Shown one piece after another: positions 36,002 to 45,575 of a stretch of DNA of 64,000 nt. The stretch lies in NCBI RefSeq assembly GCF_018474005.1, contig NZ_JAHCSH010000001.1, forward strand, positions 496,001 to 560,000, written 5' to 3'. The notes below the pieces were generated by a model. It saw only the letters and a program-made list of their open reading frames with translations. It made no database searches and had not been told where the DNA came from. The translations under genes and the position numbers were made by a program. Each line of letters opens with the position of its first letter. Positions within the stretch are counted from its first letter, which is position 1. This stretch comes from Curvibacter sp. CHRR-16 (GTDB lineage Bacteria; Pseudomonadota; Gammaproteobacteria; Burkholderiales; Burkholderiaceae_C).

Positions 36002-36856
36002 ATGCGATTGATACAAGACTTTCCCCATTTACAAAATCTCTTCAAGCCAGGGGCGACGGTGCTTGTCGATCCGGCAGCGCGGCGGTTGGCCATGCGCACC
36101 TTGGGTGCTGGCGCGGCAGGCTTGATCATGCCTTGGCATTTGGCAGGTTGTGGTGGTGGTGGTGGCTCCTCAGATGGTTCTTCCAGTTCCAGCACTGGCT
36201 CCTCCAGCACCTCTACGTGCTCAGTCGTCCCCAGCGAAACGGTTGGGCCTTACCCTGGGGATGGATCCAACACCCTCAGTGGTTCAGTCGTGAATGTGCT
36301 CACGCAAAGCGGCGTGGTGCGCTCGGACATCACCTCCAGTTTTGGCAGTTACTCCGGTACAGCGACAGGGGTTCCCTTGACTTTGACGTTGACCTTGCTC
36401 AGCGCCAGTAGCAGCACGCCCTTGGTCGGGTATGCCATTTATGTGTGGCACTGCGACAAGGGCGGTAACTATTCGCTCTACAACACCACCAGTGCCAACT
36501 ATTTGCGTGGCGTGCAGGTGACAGATAGCAGCGGACAGGTCACGTTCACCACCATATTTCCCGGTTGCTACACGCCGCGCTGGCCACACATTCATTTTGA
36601 GGTGTATGCCAGTGAAACATTGGCCACCACCAATCCCGCTTCAGACCAAGTGAAAACCTCGCAGTTGGCCTTGCCTGAAAGCGTGTGCGATACGGTGTAT
36701 GCGACTTCTGCTTACAGCGGTAACGCCAGTCGATTTGGTGCCATCACCTTGGCCACCGACATGGTGTTTAGCGATATTTGCACCAGCCAGCAGATGGCTA
36801 CGGTAACGGGTAGTGTGAGTGCGGGTTACACCGCGACGATTACTGTGGCGGTGTAG
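36002..36856 (+). CDS. Intradiol ring-cleavage dioxygenase-like secreted protein
   Basis: This 284-residue protein has a twin-arginine-like N-terminus (ARRLAMRTLGAGAAGLI) ending in a lipobox-like HLAGC, then a Gly/Ser-rich linker. The folded part carries intradiol-dioxygenase motifs: VWHCDKGGNYSLYN, NYLRGVQVTDSSGQVTFTTIFPG, and CYTPRWPHIHFEVY with the His pair. Family members use iron to cleave catechols. This subgroup is exported and its substrate is unknown, so enzymatic activity is a guess. Confidence 0.82.
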   Translation: MRLIQDFPHLQNLFKPGATVLVDPAARRLAMRTLGAGAAGLIMPWHLAGCGGGGGSSDGSSSSSTGSSSTSTCSVVPSETVGPYPGDGSNTLSGSVVNVLTQSGVVRSDITSSFGSYSGTATGVPLTLTLTLLSASSSTPLVGYAIYVWHCDKGGNYSLYNTTSANYLRGVQVTDSSGQVTFTTIFPGCYTPRWPHIHFEVYASETLATTNPASDQVKTSQLALPESVCDTVYATSAYSGNASRFGAITLATDMVFSDICTSQQMATVTGSVSAGYTATITVAV

Positions 36857-36864
36857 TTTGCACT

Positions 36865-37911
36865 TCATGGGTGTTGCCAATACCAACCGAGCGTGAGGCC
36901 TATGGACATCAGGGCAAAGCTGGCAGCCAGCAGGCCCATGCCGAGGTTGTCCGTGTAGTAGCGGTTTCTGTAGCGGGCGATATTGCGATCAACCAGTACA
37001 TAGGCCAGCGCACCGATGACCAAGGCCGCTGCTGTGGCCAGCACTGTTTTGGCAATGCTCTCACGCAGGCCCCAAGGCGTGAGCAGGCCGTTGGCAACAA
37101 AAGCGCCCATCCAGTGGTTCAAATACAGGGGGTAAGACATGCCGCCCAAAAACTGGCCAATACGGTGTTCAGGGCCTTGGGTGCTGAACGCCAGTACCAC
37201 CCCAATGCCCATGAATGCCACCCAGTGGTTGTACGAGTAGCCCAGCACAATGGCGCTCAAGGCCGCAACGGCACAGCAGGCGGCGAAGGTGCGAATGGTC
37301 AGCGAGAGGCGTTCAATGCCCCAGTGTTGGCACAGCGCTGCAGCGGCCACGCCAAACACAATGCTTTGGTAGAAATTCAGATACCAAGTCAGTACAGCCA
37401 ATGCCAACCACAGCACAGGGTGGCGCCCCCAGCGACCGAGCAAGGGCGTGAGCAGCAGGGGGGCCAGCAGGTAAAACTGCTCTTCGGCATTGATGCTCCA
37501 AAAGTGGTGGCCTGTACCTTGCAAGGGCATGGCATTGCGAAATTGCTCTAGCTGAGGCGTTCCAAACAGGTTGTAGACAAAAGTGAGTTGGTAGGCCGCA
37601 ATTTCCAACCACTTGGCAGAGAACTCTTTGCGCAGCAAAGACAGCAGCAACACGGCTGCTACGGCCAAGAAGTAGGGTATCCAGATGCGGGTGGCGCGGT
37701 TGAAATAAAAGCGCGGCAAACCAGCAGTGGGGGTTTTGAGCAAGATGCCCCCAATCAACTAGCCGGACAGAGCGAAAAACACCTGTACAGCGGCATTGCC
37801 TATCCATTCGACTGGGATAACACGCTCATGGTAGAGCACCACCAGCATGGCCAGCACGATGCGCAGGTAGTCGAAATAGGGGTAGTAGGTTTTGGATTCA
37901 GTGGCTTGCAT
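36865..37911 (-). pseudogene. Acyltransferase 3-family protein interrupted by an amber codon
   Basis: Reading minus-strand from ATG 37911 gives [29 protein letters not shown] and continues to VQVFFALSG. TAG at 37759-37761 then interrupts, and the frame resumes unchanged with LIGGILLKTPTAGLPRFYFNRATRIW through many membrane helices to 36865. Acyltransferase 3 proteins normally have a Trp or Phe at this spot (FFxLSGxL). A single TGG to TAG change would explain it. These proteins acylate membrane glycans or lipids. The copy is probably inactive unless suppressed. Confidence 0.8.
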
Positions 37912-38626
37912 CGGGTTTGGGGAGGTGTTTGGCGTTGGTTTGTGGACGTTGGCTTTGCAGCAACACCACCAAAGCCCCCGCACCACCGTGGGATGGGGCG
38001 GCTTGCACAAAGGCGATCACTTCATTTTTTTGTACCAACCAGCGCTGTACTTTGGCCTTGAGGACAGGGGTTTTGCCGGGGGAGCCCAGGCCTTTGCCGT
38101 GCACCACGCGCACGCAGCGCAGGCCAGCGCGGTGCGCTTGGCGGATGAAGTCGGCCAGCGTTTGGCGTGCCTCGTCGCTGCGCAGGCCGTGCAAGTCCAC
38201 TTGGGCCTGAATGCTCCAGCGCCCACGGCGCAGTTTGTGTGTCACGTCCATGCCCACGCCGGGGCGGCGAAAACTCAGGTGTTCGTCGGTTTCCAGCAGC
38301 GTGGTGATGTCCACCTCGTCACTCAGTGCTTCTTGCAGGGCGGCGGCATCGTCCAGTTCTTTTTGCACAGGCAGTGGGCGGGGTGGCTCGGGGCGCAAAT
38401 CGGCTCTGCCATGCTCGGCCAGCGGGCGTACCCGGCCCACAGCATGGCGAAACAGGTTGCGTTCGATGGCTTGCTGTTGGCGCTGGCGTTCTTGCTCGCG
38501 TCGCAGTGCTTCTTGCTGAGCCGCTTGCGCTGCTTGCTCGGCCAGCAGTTTTTTGATTTTTTTGAGTTCGCCCAAGGTAGTAAAGCGTGGCGGCGCAGCG
38601 CCTGGGTTGGCTGGGCGCGGGCTCAT
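37898..38626 (-). CDS. Smr-domain protein
   Basis: This 242-residue protein has a long charged coiled-coil-like N-terminus ([32 protein letters not shown]) and a C-terminal Smr domain with [14 protein letters not shown] and the hallmark [17 protein letters not shown]. Smr domains are putative nicking endonucleases related to MutS2. The stop overlaps the start of the acyltransferase gene by 14 bp, and its own ATG overlaps the radC stop (ATGA). Confidence 0.92.
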   Translation of the reverse strand: MSPRPANPGAAPPRFTTLGELKKIKKLLAEQAAQAAQQEALRREQERQRQQQAIERNLFRHAVGRVRPLAEHGRADLRPEPPRPLPVQKELDDAAALQEALSDEVDITTLLETDEHLSFRRPGVGMDVTHKLRRGRWSIQAQVDLHGLRSDEARQTLADFIRQAHRAGLRCVRVVHGKGLGSPGKTPVLKAKVQRWLVQKNEVIAFVQAAPSHGGAGALVVLLQSQRPQTNAKHLPKPDASH

Positions 38627-39381
38627 AGCAAGCCCTGTTCTGCCAGCGATGCCGACGCACCGGGTGCGACGATGATGTGGTCCAGCACCCGCACGTCCAC
38701 CAAGGCCAGGGCGGCTTTGAGCGTGTGGGTCAGCGCCTCGTCGGCACGGCTGGGCTGCACGCTGCCGCTGGGGTGGTTGTGCGCCAAAATCACTGCCGCC
38801 GCGTGGTGGTGCAGGGCGCGGATGACGACTTCGCGTGGGTACACGCTGGTTTGCGTGAGCGTGCCGCGAAACAACTCTTCCATAGCCAGTAGGCGGTGCT
38901 GGGCGTCCAAAAACAACACGGCAAACACCTCGTGCTGCAAGTTGGCAATGTGCATTTGCACGTACTGGCGCACGCTGCTGGGGTCGTTCAGCAGTGCACC
39001 TTCTTGCAGCCGCTGGGCGATGGCGCGGCGCGCCAGCTCCAGCACCGCCATCAATTCACTGCGTTTGGCGGGCCCCAGGCCTTTGATTCGCTTGAGATCG
39101 TCTGCCCCTGCGTGCAGCAGTGCGGAGATACCGCCCAATCGTTTGGCGGTGGTGTTGCTTGGCATATTGGAGCCAATTGCGTCCGAAGGCGCATGGGTAT
39201 TGCTGGGGCTGCTATCATTTTTGATGTTGAGCAGTTCTTCGGCTAGCTGCAGCACATTCTTTCCGGGCAGTCCGGTGCGCAGCAACAGGGCTAGCAACTC
39301 GGCATCGCTGAGGGCAGAGGGCCCTAGCGACAACATTTTTTCGCGCGGGCGGGCATTGGCGGGTAAGTCTTTGAGCAGCAT
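38623..39381 (-). CDS. radC: RadC/JAB-domain protein
   Basis: This 252-residue protein has the RadC HhH-type N-terminal part ([25 protein letters not shown]) and the C-terminal JAB1/MPN metalloprotease-like motif [20 protein letters not shown]. It was once linked to DNA repair, but its role is unclear. A short Ser/Asn-rich insert ([18 protein letters not shown]) interrupts the middle. The ATG at 39381 is chosen because upstream residues are not RadC-like. It is divergent from the FKBP gene. Confidence 0.95.
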   Translation of the reverse strand: MLLKDLPANARPREKMLSLGPSALSDAELLALLLRTGLPGKNVLQLAEELLNIKNDSSPSNTHAPSDAIGSNMPSNTTAKRLGGISALLHAGADDLKRIKGLGPAKRSELMAVLELARRAIAQRLQEGALLNDPSSVRQYVQMHIANLQHEVFAVLFLDAQHRLLAMEELFRGTLTQTSVYPREVVIRALHHHAAAVILAHNHPSGSVQPSRADEALTHTLKAALALVDVRVLDHIIVAPGASASLAEQGLL

Positions 39382-39426
39382 GGCGGCGCGCCTTTTTACA
39401 ATAGCGGTCAGTTTATCGGGATCCAC

Positions 39427-39903
39427 ATGACAAGCACTGCTGCCCGCATCGAGCCGGGTTCTTTTCTCACGCTGCATTACCGCCTTGGCGGGCCTGCGGG
39501 CGACATCATCAACACCTTTGGCGACAAACCCGCCACGCTGACACTGGGCACAGGCCAGCTATCGCCTGCGGTCGAGCAGTGTTTGCTGGGCTTGCCCGAG
39601 GGGACGCACACCACGTTTGAGCTGCCCGCAGGTGCCGCTTTTGGTGACCGCAGCCCGGACATGCAGCAGTGGCTGTCGCGCAAAGTGCTCACCGACATGG
39701 GCGATCCGCACGAAACCTATTCCCCCGGTGATGTGGTGCAGTTCCCCACGCCCGATGGCTTGGGCCAGTTCGCTGGCGTGGTGTTGGAAGTGCGCGATGT
39801 GGATGCCGCCTCTGGTAAGTCCGGCGCTGTGTTGTTTGACTTCAACCATCCGCTGGCAGGCCAGCCGGTGACGTTTGAAGTGCAAGTCATTGGGGTGCTG
39901 TGA
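39427..39903 (+). CDS. FKBP-type peptidyl-prolyl isomerase (SlpA-like)
   Basis: This 158-residue protein is an FKBP/SlpA-type prolyl isomerase: [31 protein letters not shown] and [17 protein letters not shown] fit the fold with an inserted flap domain. It likely helps fold proteins in the cytoplasm. It lies immediately before ispH, an arrangement also seen in E. coli (fkpB-ispH). Confidence 0.93.
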   Translation: MTSTAARIEPGSFLTLHYRLGGPAGDIINTFGDKPATLTLGTGQLSPAVEQCLLGLPEGTHTTFELPAGAAFGDRSPDMQQWLSRKVLTDMGDPHETYSPGDVVQFPTPDGLGQFAGVVLEVRDVDAASGKSGAVLFDFNHPLAGQPVTFEVQVIGVL

Positions 39904-40850
39904 GCATGAACACCTCTGTACAAGAGATTGTGTTGGCCGAACCACGCGGTTTTTGCGCTGGGGTGGATCGCGCCATCGAGATAGTGGAGCGCGCACTGGC
40001 CAAGTTCGGCGCGCCCATCTATGTGCGCCACGAAATCGTGCACAACACTTATGTGGTGGAAGACCTCAAAAACCGGGGTGCCATCTTTATCGAAGAGCTC
40101 AGTGACGTGCCACCGGGCGCGACGCTGGTGTTCTCGGCCCACGGCGTGAGCAAAGCCGTGCAAGAAGAAGCCGCCGCCCGCGGATTCCAAATCTTTGATG
40201 CCACTTGCCCTCTGGTGACCAAGGTGCACGTGGAGGTGGCTAAGCTGCACAAAGAGGGCTACGAGTTCATCATGATCGGCCACAAAGGTCACCCCGAGGT
40301 GGAAGGCACCATGGGCCAGCTCGACAGCGGTATCCATCTGGTAGAGGACGTGGCTGATGTGGCCCGTATCCAACCTAGCCAAACCGATAAGCTGGCCGTG
40401 GTCACCCAAACGACGCTGAGCGTGGACGATGCGGCCGAGATCACCGCTGCTGTGGTGGCGCGTTTTCCCCAGGTGCGCCGCCCCAAGCAGCAAGACATTT
40501 GCTACGCCACCCAAAATCGGCAGGATGCGGTCAAGCTGCTCAGCAGCGAGGTGGATGTGGTCATCGTGGTGGGCAGCCCCACCAGTTCCAACAGCAACCG
40601 GCTGCGTGAACTGGCTGAACGCTTAGGCACCCCCGGCTACATGGTGGACAATGCCGACGAACTGCAAGCCCAGTGGTTGGAAGGCCGCCCCCGCGTGGGA
40701 CTGACTGCCGGTGCATCGGCCCCACAGATACTGGTTGACGGCGTGATCCAGCGCCTCAAAGACTTGGGCGCGTTGTCGGTGCGCTCTATGCCCGGTGTGG
40801 AGGAAACCATGAAGTTTCCCCTGCCCAAGGGCTTGAAGATTGAAGAATAA
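39900..40850 (+). CDS. ispH: 4-hydroxy-3-methylbut-2-enyl diphosphate reductase
   Basis: This protein of about 316 residues catalyses the last step of the MEP isoprenoid pathway. The three iron-sulfur cysteines are visible: [23 protein letters not shown] and [24 protein letters not shown] and LTAGASAP are also conserved. The start may be GTG 39900, overlapping the FKBP stop, or ATG 39906 two codons later. Confidence 0.97.
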   Translation: MSMNTSVQEIVLAEPRGFCAGVDRAIEIVERALAKFGAPIYVRHEIVHNTYVVEDLKNRGAIFIEELSDVPPGATLVFSAHGVSKAVQEEAAARGFQIFDATCPLVTKVHVEVAKLHKEGYEFIMIGHKGHPEVEGTMGQLDSGIHLVEDVADVARIQPSQTDKLAVVTQTTLSVDDAAEITAAVVARFPQVRRPKQQDICYATQNRQDAVKLLSSEVDVVIVVGSPTSSNSNRLRELAERLGTPGYMVDNADELQAQWLEGRPRVGLTAGASAPQILVDGVIQRLKDLGALSVRSMPGVEETMKFPLPKGLKIEE

Positions 40851-40864
40851 AAACTGTTATTTGA

Positions 40865-42184
<1,320 letters not shown>

Positions 42185-42198
42185 GCAGTGCGGGTGCT

Positions 42199-43227
42199 TT
42201 AGCGTTGGCGCAGGGTGTTGACCACTACAAACACCCCGCCCACCGCACCCGTCACAATGCCTACGGGCAGCTCTTGCGGGGCCAGCAGGGTGCGGCTGAC
42301 CAAGTCGCTGGCCAGCAAAAAGCATGCCCCCATGAGTGCACACAGCAGCAGCAAGCGGGTGTGCAGCGCCCCTGTGATGGCGCGTGCCAAGTGCGGCACC
42401 ATGAGCCCGACAAAGCCAATGACCCCACTCAGGGCCACAAAGCAGGCGGTGGCCACCGACGAGACGGCAAACACCTCATAGCGCAAGCGTTGGGGGTGCA
42501 AGCCTAAGCTGTGGGCGGTTTCATCACCGGCCAGCAAACCATCCAAAGCGCGCCGACGCCAGTAGGCGTAGCCCACCAGCAGCCCTAAGCCTAGCAGCGC
42601 CAGTGGCAGGTTGTCCCAGCGGGCGCTTCCCAGACCACCCAAGGTCCAAAAAAACACGCTGCCAGCAGCCCGTTGGTCTCCGGCAAAGACCAAAAAATGC
42701 GTCAAGGCCCCAAACAAAAAAGAACTGGCCAAACCTGCCAAGATGATTTTTTCGGGCCCACGTCCTGCGGTTTTGCCGACCAATGCCAGCACGATGCTGG
42801 CCGAAGCCAGCGCGCCCACCAGCGCGGCCAAGGGGAGCGACCAAATGCCCAGCGCATCGCCCAGCAGGGTGATGGTTGCGACCGCTCCGGCACTGGCACC
42901 AGAGGAGATGCCAAATAAGAAAGGATCGGCCAAATCGTTGCGCGTGGCAGTTTGCAGCATGGCCCCCACCAGCGCTAGGCCCGCGCCCACACAGCCAGCC
43001 AGCAGCACGCGGGGCAAGCGCAGGTCTACGATGATGCGCTGGGTGGGCATATCGACTGCAGGCAAACCGATGGCGTGGCCCCAGTTGCCCAATAGGCTGC
43101 TAAGCACCTGCTGCCATGGCAGTGCAGTGCTACCTAACAGTGTGCCCAGTACTGCCAGCAAACCCAGTGTGAGTACGCCCAATACGGCGCAAGCCGCCAC
43201 AAGCGGAAAAGGTCGTTGTAGATGCAT
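42199..43227 (-). CDS. FecCD/BtuC-type ABC permease
   Basis: This 342-residue inner-membrane permease has about ten helices and the FecCD/BtuC signature RLPRVLLAGCVGAGLALVGAMLQTATRNDLADPFLFGISSGASAGA, with the late GLMVPHLARA segment. It forms an importer for iron-siderophore, haem or cobalamin-like cargo with the adjacent binding protein and ATPase. Its ATG overlaps the binding-protein stop by one base (TGATG). Confidence 0.95.
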   Translation of the reverse strand: MHLQRPFPLVAACAVLGVLTLGLLAVLGTLLGSTALPWQQVLSSLLGNWGHAIGLPAVDMPTQRIIVDLRLPRVLLAGCVGAGLALVGAMLQTATRNDLADPFLFGISSGASAGAVATITLLGDALGIWSLPLAALVGALASASIVLALVGKTAGRGPEKIILAGLASSFLFGALTHFLVFAGDQRAAGSVFFWTLGGLGSARWDNLPLALLGLGLLVGYAYWRRRALDGLLAGDETAHSLGLHPQRLRYEVFAVSSVATACFVALSGVIGFVGLMVPHLARAITGALHTRLLLLCALMGACFLLASDLVSRTLLAPQELPVGIVTGAVGGVFVVVNTLRQR

Positions 43228-44171
43228 CAGGGCTTGGCGCGCATGGCTTTGGCCATTTTTTCAATGGCGTCTATGTTGGCCGGTCCGGGGGTGATTTCGG
43301 CATAGCGCAACGCCACGTAGCGTTGGTTCTTCACAGCATCGGTTTCACGCATGGCGGGGTGTTGTTGCAAGAACTGCAGCAGCTTGCTCACGCCATTGCC
43401 GTCTTGGTAGTCCAGCAGCACCAAGAATTCGGGATTGCGTGCAGCCACGGTTTCCCACGAGGTAGTGCCCCAACTGGTATCCATGTCTTGCATGATGTTG
43501 CGCCCGCCAGCGGCTTGCATCATGGCGCTCACAATGGCGTATTTGCCTGCGGTAAAGGGTTTGTCTTCACCGGAGTCGTACAGGAACACCCGAGGTTCTT
43601 TGCCCGCAGTGCGCGGCAGCTTGGACAGCCGTTCTTTCCAGCCATTGACGGTGGTTTGGGCTTGGGCTTGTTTGCCAAAGATAGTGCCCAGTTTGATGAA
43701 GTCCTCATACAGCAAATCCATGGTGGCGGCCGGGCGTTGCTTGTCTACGTGGATGCAACTCTCGGACAGAACCAAGGTCTTGATGTTGTAGCGCGCGAGC
43801 GTGCTGGGGGTCACATCGCCCCCCACTTTCATGCCGTAGTTCCAGCCGGCAAAGAAAAAGTCGGGGTTGACCGCCAGCAGGTTTTCCAGCGTGGGGTATT
43901 TGGGCGCAAGTTCGGGAATGCTGCCCAGTGTTGCTTTGAATTCGGGCCCAGTTTTGTACCAACCCGTAATGCCCGTTACGCCAACCATGCTGGCATTGAG
44001 GTGCAAGGCCAAAGCCATTTCGGTCATGTTCAGGTCATGAATCACCGCGCGTTTGGGGGGGGCATCAAAGGTCAGTTTTTGTCCGCAGCTATCGACTGTG
44101 ACGGGGAATGTTTGGGCGGTGGCAAGCTGGCTTGCTGCGAACAAGGCCAGCAGGGTGCAAAGTTTGCGCAT
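43227..44171 (-). CDS. ABC transporter periplasmic binding protein (BtuF/FhuD type)
   Basis: This protein of 314 residues has a signal peptide (KLCTLLALFAASQLATAQTF) and the two-lobe BtuF/FhuD fold (RAVIHDLNMTEMALALHL, LENLLAVNPDFFFAGWN). The cargo is an iron chelate, haem or corrinoid; sequence alone does not tell. The ATG at 44171 is chosen because AAAGGA lies about 8 bp upstream. An ATG at 44186, overlapping the ATPase stop, is in frame but would lengthen the leader. Confidence 0.92.
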   Translation of the reverse strand: MRKLCTLLALFAASQLATAQTFPVTVDSCGQKLTFDAPPKRAVIHDLNMTEMALALHLNASMVGVTGITGWYKTGPEFKATLGSIPELAPKYPTLENLLAVNPDFFFAGWNYGMKVGGDVTPSTLARYNIKTLVLSESCIHVDKQRPAATMDLLYEDFIKLGTIFGKQAQAQTTVNGWKERLSKLPRTAGKEPRVFLYDSGEDKPFTAGKYAIVSAMMQAAGGRNIMQDMDTSWGTTSWETVAARNPEFLVLLDYQDGNGVSKLLQFLQQHPAMRETDAVKNQRYVALRYAEITPGPANIDAIEKMAKAMRAKP

Positions 44172-44182
44172 AGGGTGTCCTT

Positions 44183-44983
44183 TCATAGTTGTAGAGGAAG
44201 ACGCTGGTCCAACACCAGCATGGGGGTTTGGGTTGTGGGGTGGGGCAAGTAAAACGATCCCACGCCAAATACTTGGCTAATGCGCTCCGTACTGAGTGCT
44301 TGTGTTGGAGGGGCCAAGTCCACCAAGCGACCTTGGTGCAAGATGGCGATGTGTTGGGCCCAGTGGTGGGCCAAGGCCAGCTGGTGCAGAACGGCAATGG
44401 TGGTCACTTGGCGTTGTGCCGCAATGTGCAGCACTTCCAGTGTGGCTTGCGGATCCAAATGGTTGGTAGGTTCGTCGAGTAGCAGTACTAGGGGTTGTTG
44501 GGCCAAGGCGCGGGCCAAGTGAGCACGTTGTCTTTCTCCACCCGATAGACTGCCAAGCTTGCGCTGTGCCAAATGGTGCAGTCCGCAGGTTTGCAGTGCT
44601 TCGTGTGTGACGTCGCGCAAATGCTGCGGTGTTTGTATTCCCGCATGGGCCAATGTGCCAAGGTGCACGTAGTCTTGCGCCCGCAATCGAGGGTCTGCCT
44701 GATCGGTTTGTCCCATCACTGCGATATGCCGCGCCCGCTCTTGCGGTGCAAGGCGATGCAGATCGCCACCATTGATGCTCACTTGCCCTGCCGTGGGCTG
44801 CAGCACACCTGCTAGCAGTTTGAGTAGTGTCGATTTGCCAGCCCCGTTCGGGCCTACCACCGCCATGCGCTGGCCTGCCTCCAGTTCAAAACTGATCGGG
44901 TGCAGCAAGGTGGTGTTGGGGGCTAACTCGAAGCACAGTTTGTCCACTGTAATCCGTGCTGCGTTGTGATCGTGGCTTTTCAT
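44183..44983 (-). CDS. FecE/BtuD-type ABC ATPase
   Basis: This 266-residue ATPase drives the importer. The Walker A is VGPNGAGKSTLLKLLAG, the ABC signature is LSGGERQRAHLARALAQQP, the Walker B is LVLLLDEPTNHLDP, and the H-loop His is in VLHQLALAHH. It is the first gene of the three-gene minus-strand operon. The start codon lies 22 bp from a perfect inverted repeat, a likely operator. Confidence 0.96.
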   Translation of the reverse strand: MKSHDHNAARITVDKLCFELAPNTTLLHPISFELEAGQRMAVVGPNGAGKSTLLKLLAGVLQPTAGQVSINGGDLHRLAPQERARHIAVMGQTDQADPRLRAQDYVHLGTLAHAGIQTPQHLRDVTHEALQTCGLHHLAQRKLGSLSGGERQRAHLARALAQQPLVLLLDEPTNHLDPQATLEVLHIAAQRQVTTIAVLHQLALAHHWAQHIAILHQGRLVDLAPPTQALSTERISQVFGVGSFYLPHPTTQTPMLVLDQRLPLQL

Positions 44984-45005
44984 ATTGCAACTCTATTGCG
45001 TTATT

Positions 45006-45028
45006 TTAATGCAATTTGGTTGCATTAA
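45006..45028. promoter_or_regulatory. Perfect inverted repeat operator upstream of the ABC importer
   Basis: TTAATGCAA (45006-45014) and TTGCATTAA (45020-45028) are perfect inverted repeats separated by TTTGG. The 23-bp site starts 22 bp before the ATPase start codon, where a promoter should be. Extra TTGC/GCAA half-sites occur in the neighbouring 20 bp. This looks like a binding site for a dimeric repressor that senses metal or cofactor. It does not match a Fur box well. Confidence 0.6.
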
Positions 45029-45057
45029 TTGCCGCGTGCGGTGAATTGCTGCAGCGC

Positions 45058-45084
45058 TTGATATGCCCAGATGGCTGCTACAAT
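45058..45084 (+). promoter_or_regulatory. Sigma-70-like promoter for tRNA-Ser
   Basis: TTGATA (45058-45063) and TACAAT (45079-45084), separated by 15 bp, lie about 33 bp before the mature tRNA start. This is the right place for its promoter, although the spacing is slightly short. Confidence 0.5.
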
Positions 45085-45116
45085 GCAAGGCTTCGCATCG
45101 ACCCGTTGTGAAACTA

Positions 45117-45206
45117 GGAGAAGTGGCAGAGTGGTCGAATGTACCTGACTCGAAATCAGGCGTAGTGGCAACACTACCGTGGGTTCGAATCCCACCTTCT
45201 CCGCCA
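45117..45206 (+). tRNA. tRNA-Ser (anticodon CGA)
   Basis: The 90-nt gene folds as a class II tRNA. The acceptor stem is GGAGAAG (45117-45123) with CTTCTCC (45196-45202), discriminator G and an encoded CCA (45204-45206). The anticodon stem CCTGA/TCAGG holds loop CTCGAAA with anticodon CGA at 45151-45153. A long variable arm and the T-loop GGTTCGAATCC follow. It reads UCG serine codons. Confidence 0.97.
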
Positions 45207-45245
45207 GCATTGCTAAGTTCTTGATTTAAAAGAACTTTTTCAAAG

Positions 45246-45296
45246 AGGCTTCAAAAGCATATGTACCGAAAGGTGTACTGCTTTGAAGCCTTTTTT
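45246..45296 (+). terminator. Terminator downstream of tRNA-Ser
   Basis: AGGCTTCAAAAGC (45246-45258) pairs with GCTTTGAAGCCT (45280-45291) with one bulged A. The inner part closes again on a GAAA loop (ATGTACC/GGTGTAC), and a run of six T follows. It is a strong intrinsic terminator. Confidence 0.85.
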
Positions 45297-45331
45297 GTAT
45301 TCCAAGGGTCAAAGAAACTATGCAAGGTTTC

Positions 45332-45556
45332 TGTGACCTGCCCACTGCCAGCCATACCACGGTAAACGAGAGAAGTCCGTCAACCCAGGAGAATGACGGA
45401 CATGAAGAAGAGCAGATTCAGCGAAGAGCAAATCATTGGTTTTCTGCGCCAAGCCGAAGCGGGCATGGCCATCCCCGAACTGTGCCGCAGCGGCGGCTTC
45501 AGTCAGGCCACGTTTTACAAGTGCACTCTGGCTCACATCAGCCCAAAGTGGTCACA
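45332..45556 (+). mobile_element. Collapsed IS3-family relic
   Basis: The ends TGTGACC (45332-45338) and GGTCACA (45550-45556) are inverted, as expected for IS termini, although only 225 bp lie between. The inside keeps the beginning of an IS3-type orfA at 45402 (KKSRFSEEQIIGFLRQAEAG, MAIPELCRSGGFSQATFYK) and then jumps to unrelated residues near 45525. The remaining transposase is lost. No target-site duplication is evident. Confidence 0.7.
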
Positions 45557-45575
45557 TGCTGGTTATTCTGAGTAG
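45402..45575 (+). pseudogene. Truncated IS3 OrfA-type transposase
   Basis: About 40 residues match the helix-turn-helix start of IS3-family OrfA (SRFSEEQIIGFLRQAEAGMAIPELCRSGGFSQATFYK). About 17 residues of non-homologous tail (CTLAHISPKWSHAGYSE) then run to a stop at 45575. An in-frame ATG at 45393 is also possible. The reading overlaps the 3' end of the convergent ClpP-like/TPR gene by 24 bp. Confidence 0.75.

Noticed and set aside
45006..45028. Fur box for the ABC importer operator
   Set aside because: The Fur consensus is built on GATAAT units, and this site is TGCAA/TTGCA-based, so I list it as an unidentified operator.
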